Assembly: GCA_964035795.1 (NCBI GenBank) | Contig: OZ038320.1 | Location: 28,863,855-28,927,854, forward strand | Direction: 5' to 3' | Source of the DNA: Pterobdella sp. o SKG-2022 | Taxonomy: Eukaryota; Annelida; Clitellata; Hirudinida; Piscicolidae | Length of the DNA stretch: 64,000 nucleotides | Shown here: positions 1-54,300 of the stretch, piece after piece | Numbering within the stretch: position 1 is the first letter of the stretch | How the letters are laid out: each line of letters starts with the position of its first letter | Made by a program: the position numbers and the translations under genes | Notes under the pieces: generated by a model | Databases searched by the model: none | What the model was told of the DNA's origin: nothing | What the model saw: the letters and a program-made list of their open reading frames with translations, nothing else

Positions 1-1274
1 ATAATTGTAATTTTTATATTTGAAATTTTTTTCTAACTTCAATACAACAGAATATTAATTAAAACCACATCAACTTGAGATATCCAAAATGTTTTCTTTA
101 AAAAATTCCTTTTAAAAAATATCATAATAAAAAAATATTTTTATCAAATAAAATAAATTTATTTCAAAAGTTTCAGGTTTTTCTTAAATTCAAATTTTTC
201 AATTAATATTTTTTCAATTGGAAACTATTTCCTGTTCAACGTGCATTTATTAAAGTGGAAATGGTGAAAAAATATTTAAAAACTGTCAATATAAAAAATA
301 ATATTTAAATAATCAAAATGAACACACCAAACCCAGCACTACCCAAAAAATTTAAAGCAACTAAAATGATACTCAGAGAAGGCTTTGATTGCTTATGTTA
401 ATGGATTCACTTTTAAATATTTCTTTATGCTTTTATATTTCCAATTTGATGAATATCTTAGGAATGAACTTGATGAATTGAGAAGAAATGTAATAGTAAA
501 ACTTGATTTTAATTGAACTCAAAACACTTTATTTTTCTCAATTGTGAAGAATAAACAGATATTTTTGTTATAACAAACAATTAAATAGCTTCCCGTAATA
601 ATCCTTCACATTACCAAGTGACGATAGAAAAAGGTTTGCTCACGAAAAGCTTCCTGGTTTTTGATTTCACTACATACCCCTGTATTTTTCTCTAAGAATT
701 TTCTACATCAAGCTATCCTTTACTTCAGTATTAATTATGAAACAATGCTATAATAATAAAAATGAGTGTATTTTATTAAAAAAATTGAAATAATTAAGTC
801 GTATTCTTGTCATTTTCATGAATAAATTTGGTAATCATTATGAGGTATCGCTAAATAGTATTATAAAACAGTATTAACAATAACGATGCTGTAATAAAGA
901 ACATATTTCATGTGAATATGATACTTCTGTAATATTATATACTAAATTATAAAGAAATCTTAAAGTTATAACTAATTATAACTTTAACTTCACCAAACAA
1001 TATTAAATACAGTTATTAAAAACACCCTTAACTGTTAATTTTAATATGCTAATAAATGGATGCTTTTATACTTTTATTTATATTTGTTTCATTTCTTTTA
1101 TATCAGTTCATTCTCAAAAATAACATGTCCGTGTTGAGAATTTAAAAATGAAATTCAATTCTAATAGAATAATATAAACTGTTATGTTTTAAAAAAATTG
1201 CTAAATAGTTCATTTATAACTTTAAGAGCTTTTTGTTACAGTTATAACAATTTCTTAAATCTACTTTCACCCAG

Positions 1275-42471
<41,197 letters not shown>

Positions 42472-45055
42472 TTTATTATACGTTCATTGAAAAAATTCTT
42501 ACTATTTATGGTCCCATTCAACCATGTTCCAAATTACACGCCCGAATGATAATATGAATACTCATTTTTTATTCATATTTTGAGTGTTTTTAACTTTTTA
42601 AATTCATACAGCACCATTGAATACAGTGCAAAAGAGTTATTCTAACTCGGAATCTTACGCATAGCTCAACGCTAGCCAGCCTGAAGTATCTTGGTCAACA
42701 CTTAAAAGCTGGTTTAATTTTTTATGGCAAGCAGCAGATGCTATGAAGGTAATGGTCGCAGCGTGAACGCCAGAGAGTTAAAATCTTGTGGTGCTTTGTG
42801 GCGTTTTGATTATTTTAAAACTGCAAGATGGCTTATAAGAATGATCGATTTATATTTCAATTGATTTATTCATAGTTCACAAAATTAGATTAACTTTTCA
42901 TTACTATTGTGCAAATAGATTTATTAGAAATATCATTTCGCATTGTTTTAATCTAGAATGCTAAAAGATGTTTGTAGATGTTGAACTTGTGTTCTGCGTT
43001 AAGTCAATGTGATTTTGGATGATTCCCAAGGAGGTTTAACTAGTTGTAATATTGCAAACATATCGGAATGAATGATTTGTTTAGAGAATTTATTTTATTA
43101 AATTTTTAGAAAATTCTAGAGCTCAAAATGTAAAAAATCTTTAAACAGTTCAATAATTGTTTTCGTCTTCATTTCGAAACGTATTAAATAAAATATTTTA
43201 ACGCCTTTTCTGGGAGTTTGGAGCGCTTGCTACAAATTCAATGTAGCGATAACATACTACGGATAAGATGCCAATTGTGGGTCTAACACATAATTAAACC
43301 CGGTACTTTTATATAATTAATCTAACGCTCTACCGGTTGAGCTATACGGGCCAACATACGAATACTATAAATGCTCAATTTGACAGATTTTTTTGGAGAA
43401 AATTAAAATGATAAAATTCCGAGAACAGCTTTGGCCTTTTTTAGTGCAAGTAAGAAAATAATGAGAAACTAATAAAAGACCAATTTTCTTCTCAAACATT
43501 ATGGCCTTGTTCGAATAAATGTGTTTGGAATTTCTCATAAATCTTTCAAATAAACTCTTAATTTATCAACAGTACAATTGAAAAAAAATATATTTTCTAT
43601 AATTAAAGTCTACAACAATTTTTTTTAAATCATCGTTTATTAAAGTACAAAACTCCTGATTGGGAATATATTATAATTTTATTTTTTAGAGACATCTTAT
43701 CTATTCTTTATATAGTAATTATCTAAAAATCATCAATTTGAGGAATTTTCATACATTTATTGAAAATTAAGCTATAATTATAGGGAGTATTTTTAAGCCA
43801 TATTTTGCATTTCAGTAAATATAAAACATAAATTTGTTTTGAAATATTTGAAATATTCATAAAAATTATAAATTAATTGTCAAAAAAACTTCTTTATGGC
43901 TTTTTTTACTTATTAGCATGACCTTGAAAAGTTATGAAAAGGTTTAAAATAATATGAAATCTTTCGGCATTTTCAGCAAGTAGGTAAATCATAAGTTTGA
44001 ACTCACGAAATGTTTTTCGGTAGCAGAAAAACTTTGGATTGATCGAAAAGCTTACCAGCTATCGAGGTTTCATCTAAATAGTCGATTATAATTATCTTCG
44101 AAATGTTTCCTTTATCAAGTCTATTACCATAATTTTCGTTCCCATTCAAAAAAACACAACTTTTATATATGTTTTTTTTAAAAACAAAAGGTTATATTAT
44201 CAAATTAACTAAACTTAAACTGATAAGATAAATATAGTTTTTTCTCAATTATTTTTATTCGAAGACGTTAGCATAAACCACAACAATGATAATTAATTAT
44301 CAAAAAAAAAACATACAGAAATGTCACGTGAATTTCCGGAACTCTCAAAATTTATACAACGCAAAACCCTTCAACTATGCTTTCGTGTGCTACTTGTGAC
44401 ACTCTTAAGAAAAGTAGTCACACAATATTCAGACTTGCGCATCAAAACTTGAAAAAGTGTAAACTATTCTTTTGTAATTCATTCGAAGCGGTTCAGTGAA
44501 GTCGTGCCAAAAACATGATGTACTAGGTAAGCACTTTTCAAACTTCAATCCAGCAGTCAAACACTTTTGAGATGGCTCTTCAACACCGTTGGTGATAACA
44601 ACAATGTTACTATGTTTATCTTTTCGAATTCAATATTGCTGTCAGCCTAACAGGATTTGGATCTTGATAGGATTATTATTATTATTATTTATTTTGATAT
44701 TATTTTTTTATTTATTTTACTAATATGTTTTTATTCTTGGTAGCATGTTCCCCTTGTTATTGATATTCGTGAAATTTTTATTTGCATTGATTCAATAGTT
44801 TACTCCCAGACCGTCAGGTATAAAAGAAATGAAATATTTGTATTCAAAACTTTTGGGATAACTTTTATCACAACGATGAGGTTCATCTAACTCTATTCAA
44901 TAGTTATTACATTTTAATTCTAAGGGATCTAACATAAAAAGTTATAACATATCTTTCGACAATTTTAAAAAAAATAAATCCAGATCATAGCGTCAAAAAA
45001 CGCTAAAACCAGATCTAGCTTTATATTGAAAACATAATAACAGACCATAACTCAG
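42472..45055. other. Intergenic or 3'UTR region
   Basis: Contains the presumed 3'UTR of the receptor and an antisense SINE (43200-43354). A splice-acceptor-like cag precedes 42612, where a short phase-1-compatible frame reads PLNTVQKSYSNSESYA to a stop; this might be an alternative last exon but has no further support. No other gene is visible. Confidence 0.5.
43200..43354 (-). mobile_element. tRNA-derived SINE, type B
   Basis: Reverse-complement copy: GGCCCGTATAGCTCAACCGG head, CCGGGTTTAATTATGTG B box region, TTATCGCTACATTGAATTTG body and CAAGCGCTCCAAACTCC tail segment, matching the 40794 copy. Confidence 0.8.
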
Positions 45056-45289
45056 CACCATTATCATTGGACACCCACCACTACAGGGGGGCGGGAATGA
45101 AGCGATTGAGCCTCAAAAGAAGATCCACCATCAGGCAGCAGCATCTAAGGCTGTCGAAGGCCCATCTTGAGTTTATCAACAACTACTACAGCAACAGCAC
45201 TACTGCCTGCAACACTGTTAAAAACATTTATAATGTTAAAAATACTTTCAACCATGTTGATGCTGTTTATGGTTGTAGTAGAAAAAAAG
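45056..45289 (+). CDS. Tail-anchored gene, exon 1 (maximal extent)
   Basis: An acceptor-like ataactcag precedes 45056 and a strong gtaaga donor follows 45289. If the donor is not used, the frame continues through a GAT repeat (45385-45418) encoding an Asp run, then Glu-rich sequence, and stops at 45522. Confidence 0.55.
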
Positions 45290-45382
45290 GTAAGAATGCC
45301 GTAAGATTCGCTCAAAATCCTACTAAGTGTGGTGATGCTAGTGAGAATGAGAATGATCAATGTGTGCGTTTAGAGAAAAATT

Positions 45383-45420
<38 letters not shown>

Positions 45421-46050
45421 GAGGAGGAAAAAGAGAGAGATAACGAAAATGCTCAAAAACCTCTGAAGCGTCTTTCTATACAAGAAAAACAGCATGATGA
45501 AAGTGTATCAATTTTATTTTAAAACATATTTTTAAATTTTTCAAATTTTATTTCTCATAATTTTCTAATTACTTCAAGAGTATTTTCAATTGTTTCAAAC
45601 TTAGCTATAAATTTTAAATTTCTAGGTTTTGTGCCTGAGACACAAAGAATTGGAAACCAAAGAAGAAAAAACGTACTAAGCAACAGAAAGCTGAGATTTT
45701 TAATTGAAAGTTGTCATAACACGTTGAAAAGAGTCGTGGTTTTGTTGGAGGATAAACAAGAAGATTTCCATGATACTAAATCTCATTTACACAATACATC
45801 TATCGATTTAGAAGCGGTAAAACTGAAAAAGCTTCTAAAGCCAGAACATAACCAGAATCACTTGATTGAGTACGATGAAGCTGAAGAAATTGAAGAAACA
45901 ATGTTACAAAAAATTAAAAAGCTCATTAACTGTGATGAGGCTTACGAAAAAAAGTGGCAAAGGGTCTTGGCGAAATTCCTCAATATAATGTTCGCGGTGA
46001 CGGGTTTGTTGTTGCTTATGGCTGTGATCCTAGTTGTTGTCTGTACATGA
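45097..46050 (+). CDS. Small gene encoding a probable tail-anchored membrane protein (two exons)
   Basis: Exons 45097-45289 (from the first in-frame ATG) and 45626-46050 join in phase 1 across a gtaaga/tttctag intron to give 205 residues. The N-terminal part is strongly basic (MKRLSLKRRSTIRQQHLRL) and Asn/Tyr-rich in the middle. The second exon has charged, possibly coiled segments (LKRVVVLLEDKQEDF and DEAEEIEETMLQKIKKL). It ends with KKWQRVLAKFLNIM and about 20 hydrophobic residues up to the last residue, the layout of a tail-anchored protein. The KKW-R helix start faintly resembles InaF-motif proteins, which I would not call. Polyadenylation signal AATAAA lies at 46098-46103. The first exon may instead begin at a splice acceptor (45056, phase 1) and belong to a longer or alternative transcript. 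Confidence 0.6.
45626..46050 (+). CDS. Tail-anchored gene, exon 2
   Basis: Acceptor aatttctag, phase 1 in, TGA at 46048-46050. About 140 residues with normal amino-acid diversity, unlike the surrounding AT-driven ORFs. The C-terminal hydrophobic helix is FLNIMFAVTGLLLLMAVILV followed by VVCT and the stop. Confidence 0.68.
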
Positions 46051-46097
46051 GAACTTCAAGATAAAGATCAACAAAAAATGTTATAAAAGCATATTTC

Positions 46098-46103
46098 AAT
46101 AAA
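46098..46103 (+). terminator. Polyadenylation signal AATAAA
   Basis: Canonical hexamer 48 nt after the stop codon of the tail-anchored gene. Confidence 0.55.
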
Positions 46104-46179
46104 AAAATTTATCAATTTTTAAAATGCTTTCGAAGCTAAAAACTGCACGCTTTATTTTGTAATTTTAATAAAATAAAAA

Positions 46180-46344
46180 TATGTCGATCATTTGATCGCC
46201 CTTATTTGGGGTTTCGGTTGCTCAATTGATTGGTTCCACAGGGCGCTACTCCATGTGCACTACGAATTTTCAGCCCACCTGGATCAAACCCAGTATCTTT
46301 AGATACTTAGTCTAATGCTCAACCACTGAGCTTTAGAGGCCAAG
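46180..46344 (-). mobile_element. tRNA-derived SINE, type A
   Basis: Reverse-complement copy with GGCCTCTAAAGCTCAGTGG at the head and GGAGTAGCGCCCTGTGG plus ACCGAAACCCCAAATAAGGG in the body. The 3' end ATCGACATA matches the 52020 copy exactly. Confidence 0.88.
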
Positions 46345-46586
46345 ATTTTATTAATATATTTTAATAACTGGATAATAATGCTTCAAATATCTAAAAGTTT
46401 TTCAACACACTCTAACTGTTTGAACCGTTGTCACTACATCATTAAACAGACTATCCGAAGATTTTAGCTCATTAAATAAAGTCTGATTTTACCTTAAGTT
46501 TTCCAATAAAAAATTTTAGTGTTTTTAGTTCAATTAATTTGAATACAAAACACCAAAAAATTTGTAGATTAGGTAAAAATTCATTG

Positions 46587-47150
<564 letters not shown>

Positions 47151-47855
47151 AAATTATAACATCAACGATTTGAATCAAACACTTTCATTAACTGAATAAT
47201 AATAAAAAGCTTTTAGTAAGTTGAACTCACATTATCAAGTATACAAACTGCATATAACATCATTTTTGACACAATATTATTTTCGCCATTTTCAATATGC
47301 TAAATCAAATTTTTGATTTAAATACATACACAAAATTACTACTTTATACTTCCGACAGCATTTTCATAAAAATTTATCAAGGACTATTGGGTTAAAATGA
47401 TTCAAACTATTTATAAATTTTTTCCCATTGGTTACAAGCCAATGAGGTATTTTTTATTATTTGGTTTGTTTCATTGATTTTTGTATATTGACCTAACAAC
47501 TGTACAAAAGTTAGAAATATTTCCTATAAATTATTTCACGCGACTTTTTGGTTATTTAAACTTGATAGTTTTTTTTCAATTTTACAGATTCAAAAGTTAT
47601 ACAAAGCGTTCAGATTGAAAGCATTTTAAAACTATCGAAGCTAGCCCGTTTGCAAAATACCACGTTACTGTGTAGAATAAGTTTGGCGATAAAGTAAATA
47701 ATAATGATGTATTGATTTATGTTCTATATAATTATAACGTGAAATTATATAACTAATATATAAAATCATATAAATCAAACACAAGACCATGATAAAATAG
47801 TAGTAAAATAAAAAACACTAGCTCAGAGGGCAATTAGAATACGAAGCTTTCAGTG

Positions 47856-48055
47856 NNNNNNNNNNNNNNNNNNNNNNNNNNNNNNNNNNNNNNNNNNNNN
47901 NNNNNNNNNNNNNNNNNNNNNNNNNNNNNNNNNNNNNNNNNNNNNNNNNNNNNNNNNNNNNNNNNNNNNNNNNNNNNNNNNNNNNNNNNNNNNNNNNNNN
48001 NNNNNNNNNNNNNNNNNNNNNNNNNNNNNNNNNNNNNNNNNNNNNNNNNNNNNNN
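47856..48055. other. Assembly gap (200 N)
   Basis: Exactly 200 unknown bases, probably a fixed-size scaffold gap. It lies about 270 bp upstream of the first ankyrin-gene exon found and may hide its promoter or first exon. Confidence 0.98.
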
Positions 48056-48325
48056 AGATAACTCACATGTAATAAGTTATACATGCAGCCATGGGGTACA
48101 CAAATAATTCAAAATGTACCTACCACTTTCGATAATTTCGTTGAAACATAAGTTTTCATAATAAGTTGTATAACGTTTTGTTAGCAAGTTATTGACTATT
48201 TTATGATATATATTCAAAGTGAAAAATTTTGTAATGGTTCTTTTCAATTCATTAATCTGTGATGGATCATTGTTGCATTTAAAAGTTGCATTTAGTTTTG
48301 ACATTTAAATTGGTTTCTTCTTCAG

Positions 48326-48363
48326 CTTTACGATGACTGCTTACCCGAGGATGATGTCATTAG
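48326..48363 (+). CDS. Ankyrin gene exon 1 (start codon exon)
   Basis: ATG at 48333 opens MTAYPRMMSL, and phase 1 joins cleanly to exon 2. The acceptor-like ttcttcttcag before 48326 suggests an untranslated exon upstream, possibly near or inside the assembly gap. The start is inferred because a phase-0 reading of the exon hits a stop in exon 2. Confidence 0.55.
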
Positions 48364-51300
48364 GTGAATTATTTTAAACTAAAACATACTTCACTTTTAT
48401 ACAACTAGTTTTCATGCAGTTACTAAAAATACATTGTTCATGCCCCTATTCAATATAATCAAAAATCAAATTACTTAACACGCATCATTACAAAGCTTGC
48501 ATTTGAATAGAAGGAGATTGAAATATTAGAAATAGTTGTTAGTTTCTCAAAAACATTTAAAGAAGCTTTGAAGAGAGTGAAGTCACAGCGTATGGTTAAA
48601 GTGGACTTTCTGCTTATATTTCTTGTCAGGATGACAACTTATCACAGCAATAACATGTTTCAGCTTTATTAATCATCAAACTATCTTAGTTTTAAAACTA
48701 TTGAATGTCATGCTAACTTACGTAGCTTCTCACGAGATTCTCTCATGCTAAACTACTGGAATATTTTGTTATAGTCCACCAAATACAGATTTTCATACTT
48801 TCGTTTTGTGTTTTTTCTAAGTTTGTATCTAGTTCAGTCAGAGACTTATAGCTTTCTATTAACCCAAAAGAATCTATTCAAAACAATAGAAGTTTATGAA
48901 TTTAAAATTTTTTATAATATCATATGTTTCGAATACATCAACTTATGCACAAATATCACGATATTTTATATAATTTATACCATAATTTAACTTTATAGAT
49001 ACATCTTAGAGATAGCTATTAAACTTTTTCGTTAATGTTTTAGGGTAATGCCAAACTTATCAAAAATTAGAGCTGTATTTTTTGCTCAGTGAATGTACTA
49101 AAATTCTTTCAGTAATCGACGTAAAAAAATTGTTGAATGTCATGATTTGGATTTTTTAGCTGCTCATTCAAATTAATTATGTTTAATAACAGTAATACCA
49201 AATGATTAGCTTTTTTCTTTTTCCATATTCACATATTTTATAATATATAATTTAACTTTATGTGCTATCTTATGTCATCATACCTCGCCCATCTAGACTC
49301 CGAATCAAGCATGGGGGACAAGAGAGAGCTGGTCAATGTGTACAGAGGCATTCTGAATGATGACGCCTACATGGTGAGTTTCTAAGAAGTTAACAGTAAA
49401 TAAGCTATATAAAAACCTGCTAACTAAAGTTGATACCAAAATAGGTTGTATATTGTGTCTGATATTGATTTTAGTAACTATAAATTTGCTTATAGTGGCA
49501 TCAACTTTACAGTATCTGAGAGAGAAACTTCAAAAACTCTCAAAGCGAGCTTTATAATTGTGTGCTGTTATTGTGTAATAAGTTTTTAACAAATTGTAGT
49601 TTTACTATGGTTATTTTTTCGAAGTATATGCAAAAATTTAATAGGTTCATTTCAAAGGCTTCAAATTAAACTATGCTGCTGTCCATGTCCAAGTGACTAA
49701 AACGGATAGCTGTCAGTTTGAATTATTAGTATTAATTAAATCTTGGTTTTTCAAACGAGCTATTTATTGGAAAAACATTTTTATAAGATTGTCAGCTTGG
49801 GTTAACCTAAAACTTCAATATTAGCTTTCAAAATCCTTTTTTACGTTTCGTACAAAATCTTACCGACATTAATTGGGTTCATACACCAAGCCAAACGACA
49901 ATGATACCAGAATATCATTCAATTTATACTGGCTACCTGAATTCACTTTTCTCTATGCCATAACAAAAAGCAGCTGACGTTCAATTAGGTGCAGTAAAAT
50001 GTCAATATCCAAATATTGTTATTATAAAATCGATAGTTTATTTTAAGTTTATATAATCATATAATTATTTTTATACATTTCATTGATGGTTACTACTATG
50101 AAAAACCTTAACAAAACAATGAAAAAGATTATAGCAACATCATCTTCAGTAATTTCCAAATCGAAACTACGTAACGACAAATTAGCAATAAACCAATCCA
50201 CAATTTCTTAAACAATTTAAAACAAACTTAACACATCCAACTTTCAATATCCCACATCAATGAACACAACCAACACTCCCAAACAATACACACAGTTACA
50301 AGAATGTGTAGACAAGGGTGTGAATCTGAACTGGACGTTCAAAGGAGGGGCGGACATGCAACACGCAGGCATGACTCCATTGGCTTTGGCAGCCGCTCTC
50401 AACAAACCACAAGCCCTTCAAGTAGGTCTCATCACTGCTATGAAAGTTTCCTGCGTCTTATATATAAAATTTTCTGTGTTTTTTTATTTTTTCTTTATTA
50501 ATTATTTTTTTTATTAAAGGTTTTGGACAAATTTCACAAAGCAATAAAGCTCTATGATTTGTTTTTTGAATTATAATATTCCATTGTTTTTTATTTTTTA
50601 TACTTTTGAGTTTTTGGATAATTTTTATTTATGGTGAAGGTTGATGTTTTGCTTTATAGAAAAAAGCTCATAAAGCTGGGCTAGCATCAATAAACACAGG
50701 TTAATATTGAGTATCACGGTAATAATGATAACGATATACCTTCAAAATGATAAAATACAATATTTAATTGAAAAAAAAATGAAAATTTCAGTATATGATG
50801 AAGTCGAGAAAACTTGATTTAAAGTCTCATTTGCATCACTCATACAAAATAACACTAAAACCAACACTATTATCAATAAAATCAAAAAGCTATATACAAC
50901 GTATAGCAGCTTCAGGTAGCTAAATTTTCAAAAATAACTAGTGTGTATGTATCGAAAAGATTGGTGTTATTAAAGAATCGAAATTTTCATTGTTTCATAT
51001 ACATTTTTTAAGCTATTAATTTACAGAATTAATATTAATCTCACTACTCCCTCATAGTTCTTGCTGGCCAACGGTGCAAACATCAATGACACCTTTGCAT
51101 CACTGCGCACCACTGCCCTCATGACTTCAGCCTTCCATGGCCATGTTAAGGTGTGATCTCGTTCAAAAATTTTGTATTAATTGCACATAGGGTGAGTTAA
51201 TAAGCCGTTTGTGAGAGCGCCTTAATTTGTCGTTTTGGTTGTGCTATAGGGGGTTTAACATGGTTCTGAGGAATTTTTTCATTCAAAAAATATTCAAATA

Positions 51301-54300
51301 AAAAATTTGAATATTAGTTTTGCTTTTTTTGAAAAATAATTTGCAAAAAGCAATTAAACCATTATGATTTGGTTCTGCTTTGAGGTAACTTTGCATTAAA
51401 AATTTTCCCCTAATTTTACCTTTTGAAAGACCAATTTTTTCAGGTATAGAATAAAAAATGGTAAAACTTTTTGAAGAAGCATGAAGCTTAGTTTTGATGG
51501 AAATATTATAAACTTGTTTTTCAAGAAACAACATATGCGCTTGTGTTAACTTATTTTAAACTTCATCTCAAATATAACAAGCACTTTATACTTACAGTAC
51601 AAAGCATAACGTTTTTTACTCTGACCAATAAGATTGAAGCAGATTTGGACTAGGATTTTTAATTTGCTATTTCTCCAGCTAAAAAAGCATTTAAAGGTAT
51701 TATTTGTTTTCAAAATATTAATAAAAAACAACAAAACCAAACCAAAACAATGCTTTCTTTGTGGGAGAAATAGAAAATAGTAAAAATCTGGTTCAAATCT
51801 GCTTCAATCCTTTTGGTCAGAGTTAAAAACGTTATGCTTTCAATAGTAAGCGTGAACTTCCACTCTCAAATATTAAGCTATCAATAAAAACTATAGTACT
51901 TTAGTATTCAAATAAGACCACTTACCAAAAAACACATGCATTCTTTTCAAAAAATTACATCAAAAACTCAATTTCTAAGTGAAAATTGCAAATCTTAGTA
52001 AAAAGACTCACTAAAAAAAATATGTCGATCATTCCATCGCTTCTATGTGGGGTTTCGGTTGCGCAATTGATTGGTCCACAGGGTGCTACTCCATTTGGAT
52101 TACTAATTGTCGGCCCACGCGGGATCGAACCCGGTGTCTTTAGATAATTAGTCTAATGCTCAACCACTGAGCTTTAGGGGCCAACTCACTAATCATCTTC
52201 AATAACTGTTGAAAACAATAAAAAATCAATTAACGGTGTTGCTCTTTTTAATAACTACACTATAATTATACCTAATTAATGATTGAAGGTAGTTGAACTG
52301 CTACTGAAACATGGAGCAAATGTGCAGGCCATTGATCTGCAGGGGAGCACAGCTTTGGGGTATGCTTTTGGAGGTAGGAGTTTTGTTGTAAGTGTAAACG
52401 GTATAAAACAACAAAATTATGAAGTATACTTAATTGATAATGAAATGATTTTATATTGAATATAATTTAATAATTATGAAATTTTTTTTAAATTTTATAT
52501 GCTAATGTGGCTTTCCTGTTGTAAGAAACTTTTTACTGTAGGTAACACTTTTGTTCTATATGTACTAAGGTAAAATAAATTAAGAACCAGCTCATTATGA
52601 TTTTTTATTTTAGCTTCCATATTTCACCATGTTGTTTATTGTGGTTCATACAGACAACATGCAAACACACACCTTGATTGATTTATAAGAGTACAAAACT
52701 TTTTAAATGCTGAAGCATTGTTTGTCAATACAGACTGTCTGTCTGGTTGATTTAATTAAGAATGTACAAACATACATATTTTGTTTCAGGTTTTAAATCT
52801 GATTTTGACTCACTTTATCATTTCTTTTGTCAGAATTATTATTTTTATAATAAATTTTTTTCAATTTTGGGAATATTAACTATAATTTATTTATATAATA
52901 TATAATCAATCCTTGATTCTTGTTTTATTAGATATAAAAATTTTCTAAACAAGAAAACATGCTTTTTATTAGTTTGGTACCTAATTTAAACACCATATAC
53001 AAAAGTTCCCTTATAGAGACACCACACAATCATTTCCAAAGAGATAATGATAATATCTGAAAACCTATGTTTTTCTACATTAAATGTATATATGGTTTAG
53101 TTAATATCCCACTTAATTTATCATCAAATGTTTTTTTCTTATATTTTACCTTGTTTTTTTACCATTATTTCAATTGAAATTTCCATTTTATTTTTTTTAG
53201 TTCTTAACCTACGATATGAGATGATTTAGTTAGAATAAAATTTTTCATAATCAAACAACCTACATTAGGAAGCAGGTCATTGAAGGTGATAGAACTTCTC
53301 ATAAGAAATGGTATTAACATCAACCAAAAGAACATGCTAGGTGAGTTCAATTTTTTTTAAACCCCTAGAGGCAGTATAGACTTTCTTATGACTTATATTT
53401 AATTGCTTCTCGGATGAAAAGTACTTCATTCAAAAATTTATAATAAATTATAGATTTTAAAGTCATATTTCATTGAGTGAATTTGAAAATTCATGCAATA
53501 AATCTCTTAGAAGATTTAGTAGACAATCATTCACTCATGAATTGAGGCTTCACATTGGTGTTGCTTATAGTAGATTTTTTAAAAAGTCCTTTCACTCTAA
53601 AACTGAACACAATTGTGTTTTGGGCTAGTGAGATTTTTCGAGCTGGGCACTAAAATTTTATCAGTTTCACAAGTTAAACACCTATGAAACCACAATAAAA
53701 AATTGGAATGAATTAATAAATGATATTAAATATATAATTAAAAGAATAAGAATAAATGAAAAAAAAATGAATAGCTAAAAAATTGAAAAAACAGAATAAA
53801 TAAAAATGAATAGTGAAAAATAAATAACGAATAATTTCCTGAATGTTACAAAACGACTGAAGGGATGAATGCCTTACTGTTAGTAGCCGGCTATGGAGAC
53901 TTCAAGCTTGTGGAAATGGTGCTCAACTCCAAAGCTGATCCCAACTCCACTAACGATTTTGGACACACCGCTTTACATCTGGTTATTGTTGGGAAACGTT
54001 CGCAGATCAAGAAACTTTCGCAAAATGGAAACGCTGGAAGACTAGTATGAGCATTTATTTTGACTGGTTTTATGCTTCAGTTGATCGCTTGGCGTTTGAA
54101 ATATTGATATTATAGTTTATCTTTGAATAATACTCTAATATTAATATGAGGAAACATTGTTTGACATTTATTTTAAATGTATGAAGTCTGATAATGCAAC
54201 TTTATCTCGCGAAAAGTTTCGAAATCTAAAATATAACTTGCAAAAGGTTTTTCTCTTTTGTACGCTTAACATAGGAGCTACATAGTTATTAATGTTTATC

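Noticed and set aside
301..410. Possible upstream Ig1 exon after accaaacccag
   Set aside because: The phase-1 frame reads about 20 residues without Ig features and hits a stop before any donor.
42612..42663. Alternative last exon of the receptor (PLNTVQKSYSNSESYA)
   Set aside because: Phase fits and a cag precedes it, but it is only 16 residues with no conserved end. Noted as possible, not called.
47818..48107. ORFs spanning the N run
   Set aside because: They consist almost wholly of unknown bases.
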